This document shows positions 5,042 to 6,739 of a stretch of DNA of 6,739 bases, in pieces. Source of the DNA: Bacteroidales bacterium GP3 (GTDB taxonomy: Bacteria > Bacteroidota > Bacteroidia > Bacteroidales > Muribaculaceae); NCBI GenBank assembly GCA_001701075.1, contig DAAK01000138.1, positions 1 through 6,739 of the forward strand, read 5' to 3'. The notes beneath the pieces were generated by a model that worked only from the letters and a program-made list of their open reading frames with translations, was not told the origin of the DNA and made no database searches. Each line of letters opens with the position of its first letter. Position 1 is the stretch's first letter. The position numbers were made by a program, and so were the translations under genes.

Positions 5042-6018
5042 GACACTTCCATATCTTGCTTTTATTAATCGTCTCCCTGATGCTTCTCGCTTCGGGATGC
5101 GTACATAAGGACCTGCGCGACGAGATTACAGTCAAACCCTCTTGGAAAGTGCAAGTGGTTTTCGATTGGCAGAAGGTTCCTGTCGTGAATGCCCAGAACA
5201 TGGCTCTCTATATTTATCCGGAAAAAGATGAGGTGATTCGTCACTGGTTTAGCAACACAGACGGTGGTGAGATTAAGCTTCACGCCGGAAGTTTCACTGC
5301 AGTATGCCACAACAACGACTACACCTACGATCTTTTCGTTCGCAACGAGCATGCTCATGATGAGATCGAACTATATACCGAAGAAATCTCCACGCTCGAA
5401 GGGCAAGGGATCTCAACGCGAAGCATTCCGCGCGCACCAGGCACAGAGGAAGAACCCATAAGGGCAACCCCACCGTTGTGCTACGGCACTCACGAGCGGA
5501 ATATCACCATCCTTGACTCCATCGATCTGCAGACAATTACCCTCTATCCGGAGGAGCTCATCTGCCGCTACACCGTGGAGGTCTATGATGTTGAAAACCT
5601 TAAGAGTGCCGATATCCGTATCGACGGAAGCCTTTCCTCCCTTGCGGGAGGCTATCTGCCGGGCAAATTGAGTGCCACCGGAGATGCTGTGACCCACAGC
5701 TTTACTCTTGGTGCCGATGTTAAGCAACGCACTCTGACTTCTCATTTCATGACTTTCGGGGTTCCCGACGGCGAGACTTTGCCTCATATGCTTTCTATCT
5801 ACGTCTTGACAAAAAGCAGCACCGGGCAGCAATTCACTTTCGATGTCTCTGATCAGGTCAACAATGCCCCCGACCCGAGGAATGTCGTCATAAGGGTGGG
5901 AGGAATCACGATGCCCGATATGCCCGACGCCCCGCCAGATCCATCAGATAGTGGCAACGGCATTACAGTGGATGTAGAACAATGGACTTCAGAATACTTC
6001 TCAATTCCAGTATTATAG
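5038..6018 (+). CDS. DUF5119 lipoprotein of a fimbria-like locus
   Basis: A 326-residue lipoprotein. The signal peptide has a long hydrophobic core (HILLLLIVSLMLLASG) and lipobox LASGC with Cys21. The mature start VHKDLRDEITVKPSWKVQVVFDWQKVPVVNAQNMALYIYPE, the DGGEIKLHAGSFTAVCHNND stretch and the closing GITVDVEQW segment match the DUF5119 pattern: a beta-rich protein with V-FDW near the N-terminus and a G-x-x-VDV-x-W tail. Such proteins occur in Bacteroidales beside DUF3575 and fimbrillin genes, in the slot that FimB/Mfa2 anchors fill elsewhere. A role as basal or accessory subunit on the cell surface is inferred from position and not shown by motif. A Pro/Asp-rich linker (MPDMPDAPPDPSDSG) precedes the C-terminal strand. 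The start codon overlaps the previous stop as ATGA, with AGGAGG upstream, so translation is probably coupled. The next gene begins 53 nt after its stop. Confidence 0.85.
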   Translation: MRHFHILLLLIVSLMLLASGCVHKDLRDEITVKPSWKVQVVFDWQKVPVVNAQNMALYIYPEKDEVIRHWFSNTDGGEIKLHAGSFTAVCHNNDYTYDLFVRNEHAHDEIELYTEEISTLEGQGISTRSIPRAPGTEEEPIRATPPLCYGTHERNITILDSIDLQTITLYPEELICRYTVEVYDVENLKSADIRIDGSLSSLAGGYLPGKLSATGDAVTHSFTLGADVKQRTLTSHFMTFGVPDGETLPHMLSIYVLTKSSTGQQFTFDVSDQVNNAPDPRNVVIRVGGITMPDMPDAPPDPSDSGNGITVDVEQWTSEYFSIPVL

Positions 6019-6071
6019 ACTTACACTCATAACAAACAATAAATAAAAACCACAATAACAACAAATTAATT

Positions 6072-6739
6072 ATGAACAGACTTTCTTTCCTACTGCCTTT
6101 AATGGGATTAGTGCTCCTCCCGTCTTGTTCACAGGAGGAAATCTTGCCAAACCGACCCAAAAAGGCGATCCCTATCAAATTCCAGGCTGGGGTCACGTCG
6201 CGTGTAAATCCAATTCTTGATTATTCCTCATCAGCTCCTGCCACATTCTATGCCACAGCATATCTCAACGACCATAGGACAATAAATGCAGATACCGTTG
6301 TGGCTCCATATTTCAACCAGGAGATGTTTAACTTGGTGAAGGATTCGGAATATGCCAACGCAAGTTCCACTACTGAATGGCCTGACTATAAGGTAGCCCA
6401 GAAGATGGAATTCTTTGCATATGCCCCCAACTTGCAGGAAATCCGGAATTCGGCCTATTCTCAACTTGACTCCACAAAGAGTGATTACCAGACACTCTTG
6501 GGCAACTACACGAATCAGATCAACTTTTTCAACTCCGTACTTCCCAACAAGTTGGGGTCATACGACCCAATCGGTTCAAACACCTTTGATGGTGTTCCCA
6601 TCCATCCGGGATACGTCCTTAGCCGTTTCTATGTGGCCACCGACATTTCAAAGCAGATCGACTTCATCACTGCTCACACCACCGCCAATGTCCCAAGGGA
6701 TTCTGACGAAGAGGTCACAGTGCCTCTTTTGTTCAAGCA
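6072..6739 (+). CDS. Fimbrillin-family (Mfa_like_1) lipoprotein (partial, 3' end off window)
   Basis: The first 222 codons of a probable fimbrial shaft or tip subunit; the stop lies beyond the right edge. The signal peptide MNRLSFLLPLMGLVLLPSC has lipobox LPSC with Cys19, so the precursor is probably lipidated. In the Mfa/Fim pathway such precursors reach the surface as lipoproteins and are then cleaved by an Arg-specific protease before polymerising. The mature start carries the family pattern PIKFQAGVTSRV (residues about 34-45) and FYATAYLN (about 57-64). The segment near the right edge, VTVPLLFK, matches the family block that normally continues with H-A-L. The final partial codon is CA, consistent with His. 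The gene is preceded by a 53-nt unstructured A-rich leader without Shine-Dalgarno or a -7 box, so it is probably transcribed with the two genes upstream. The exact role (shaft, tip or accessory) cannot be told from half a protein. Confidence 0.85.
   Translation, partial: MNRLSFLLPLMGLVLLPSCSQEEILPNRPKKAIPIKFQAGVTSRVNPILDYSSSAPATFYATAYLNDHRTINADTVVAPYFNQEMFNLVKDSEYANASSTTEWPDYKVAQKMEFFAYAPNLQEIRNSAYSQLDSTKSDYQTLLGNYTNQINFFNSVLPNKLGSYDPIGSNTFDGVPIHPGYVLSRFYVATDISKQIDFITAHTTANVPRDSDEEVTVPLLFK

Overview
The window reads as chromosomal DNA from a Bacteroidota member, most likely order Bacteroidales. The evidence is a DUF3575 / DUF5119 / fimbrillin-type surface-fibre gene set, a TPR + PD40 propeller + OmpA lipoprotein of the PorE kind, TAnnTTTG -7 promoter boxes, A-rich leaders and an almost complete lack of Shine-Dalgarno sites. 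A gut Bacteroidales (Muribaculaceae- or Bacteroides-like) would fit, but the sequence alone does not fix family or genus.

Layout. Positions 1-1063 are transcribed leftward: luxS (AI-2 synthase, complete) is followed by a fold-type I PLP aminotransferase whose 3' part runs off the left edge. A 105-nt divergent region (1064-1168) separates luxS from a rightward pair: xseB (exonuclease VII small subunit, without xseA beside it) and a 665-residue OmpA-family lipoprotein with the same domain order as PorE. A 242-nt AT-rich gap (3447-3688) with a good Bacteroidota-type promoter leads into a rightward surface-fibre operon: a DUF3575 outer-membrane protein with an OmpA-like N-terminal domain, a DUF5119 lipoprotein that overlaps it by 4 nt and has a rare strong Shine-Dalgarno, and a fimbrillin-family (Mfa_like_1) lipoprotein cut by the right edge.

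How the genes relate. The left part is housekeeping: methyl-cycle/AI-2, amino-acid metabolism, DNA repair and envelope anchoring. The right part is a fimbria-like assembly locus: a probable outer-membrane/periplasmic partner, then lipoprotein subunits made in order, as in Bacteroidales Mfa/Fim-type clusters. Further subunits probably follow past the right edge.

The most unusual non-coding feature is a heptamer repeat, CTGAAAA/CTGACAA. It fills the xseB-ompA spacer up to the start codon and recurs in the luxS-aminotransferase junction. In both places it supplies or abuts gene ends and is oriented with the host transcript. A near-perfect 23-nt palindrome lies just inside the lipoprotein gene. 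I see no clearly new multi-gene defence or mobile system, and no tRNA, rRNA, CRISPR or insertion sequence.
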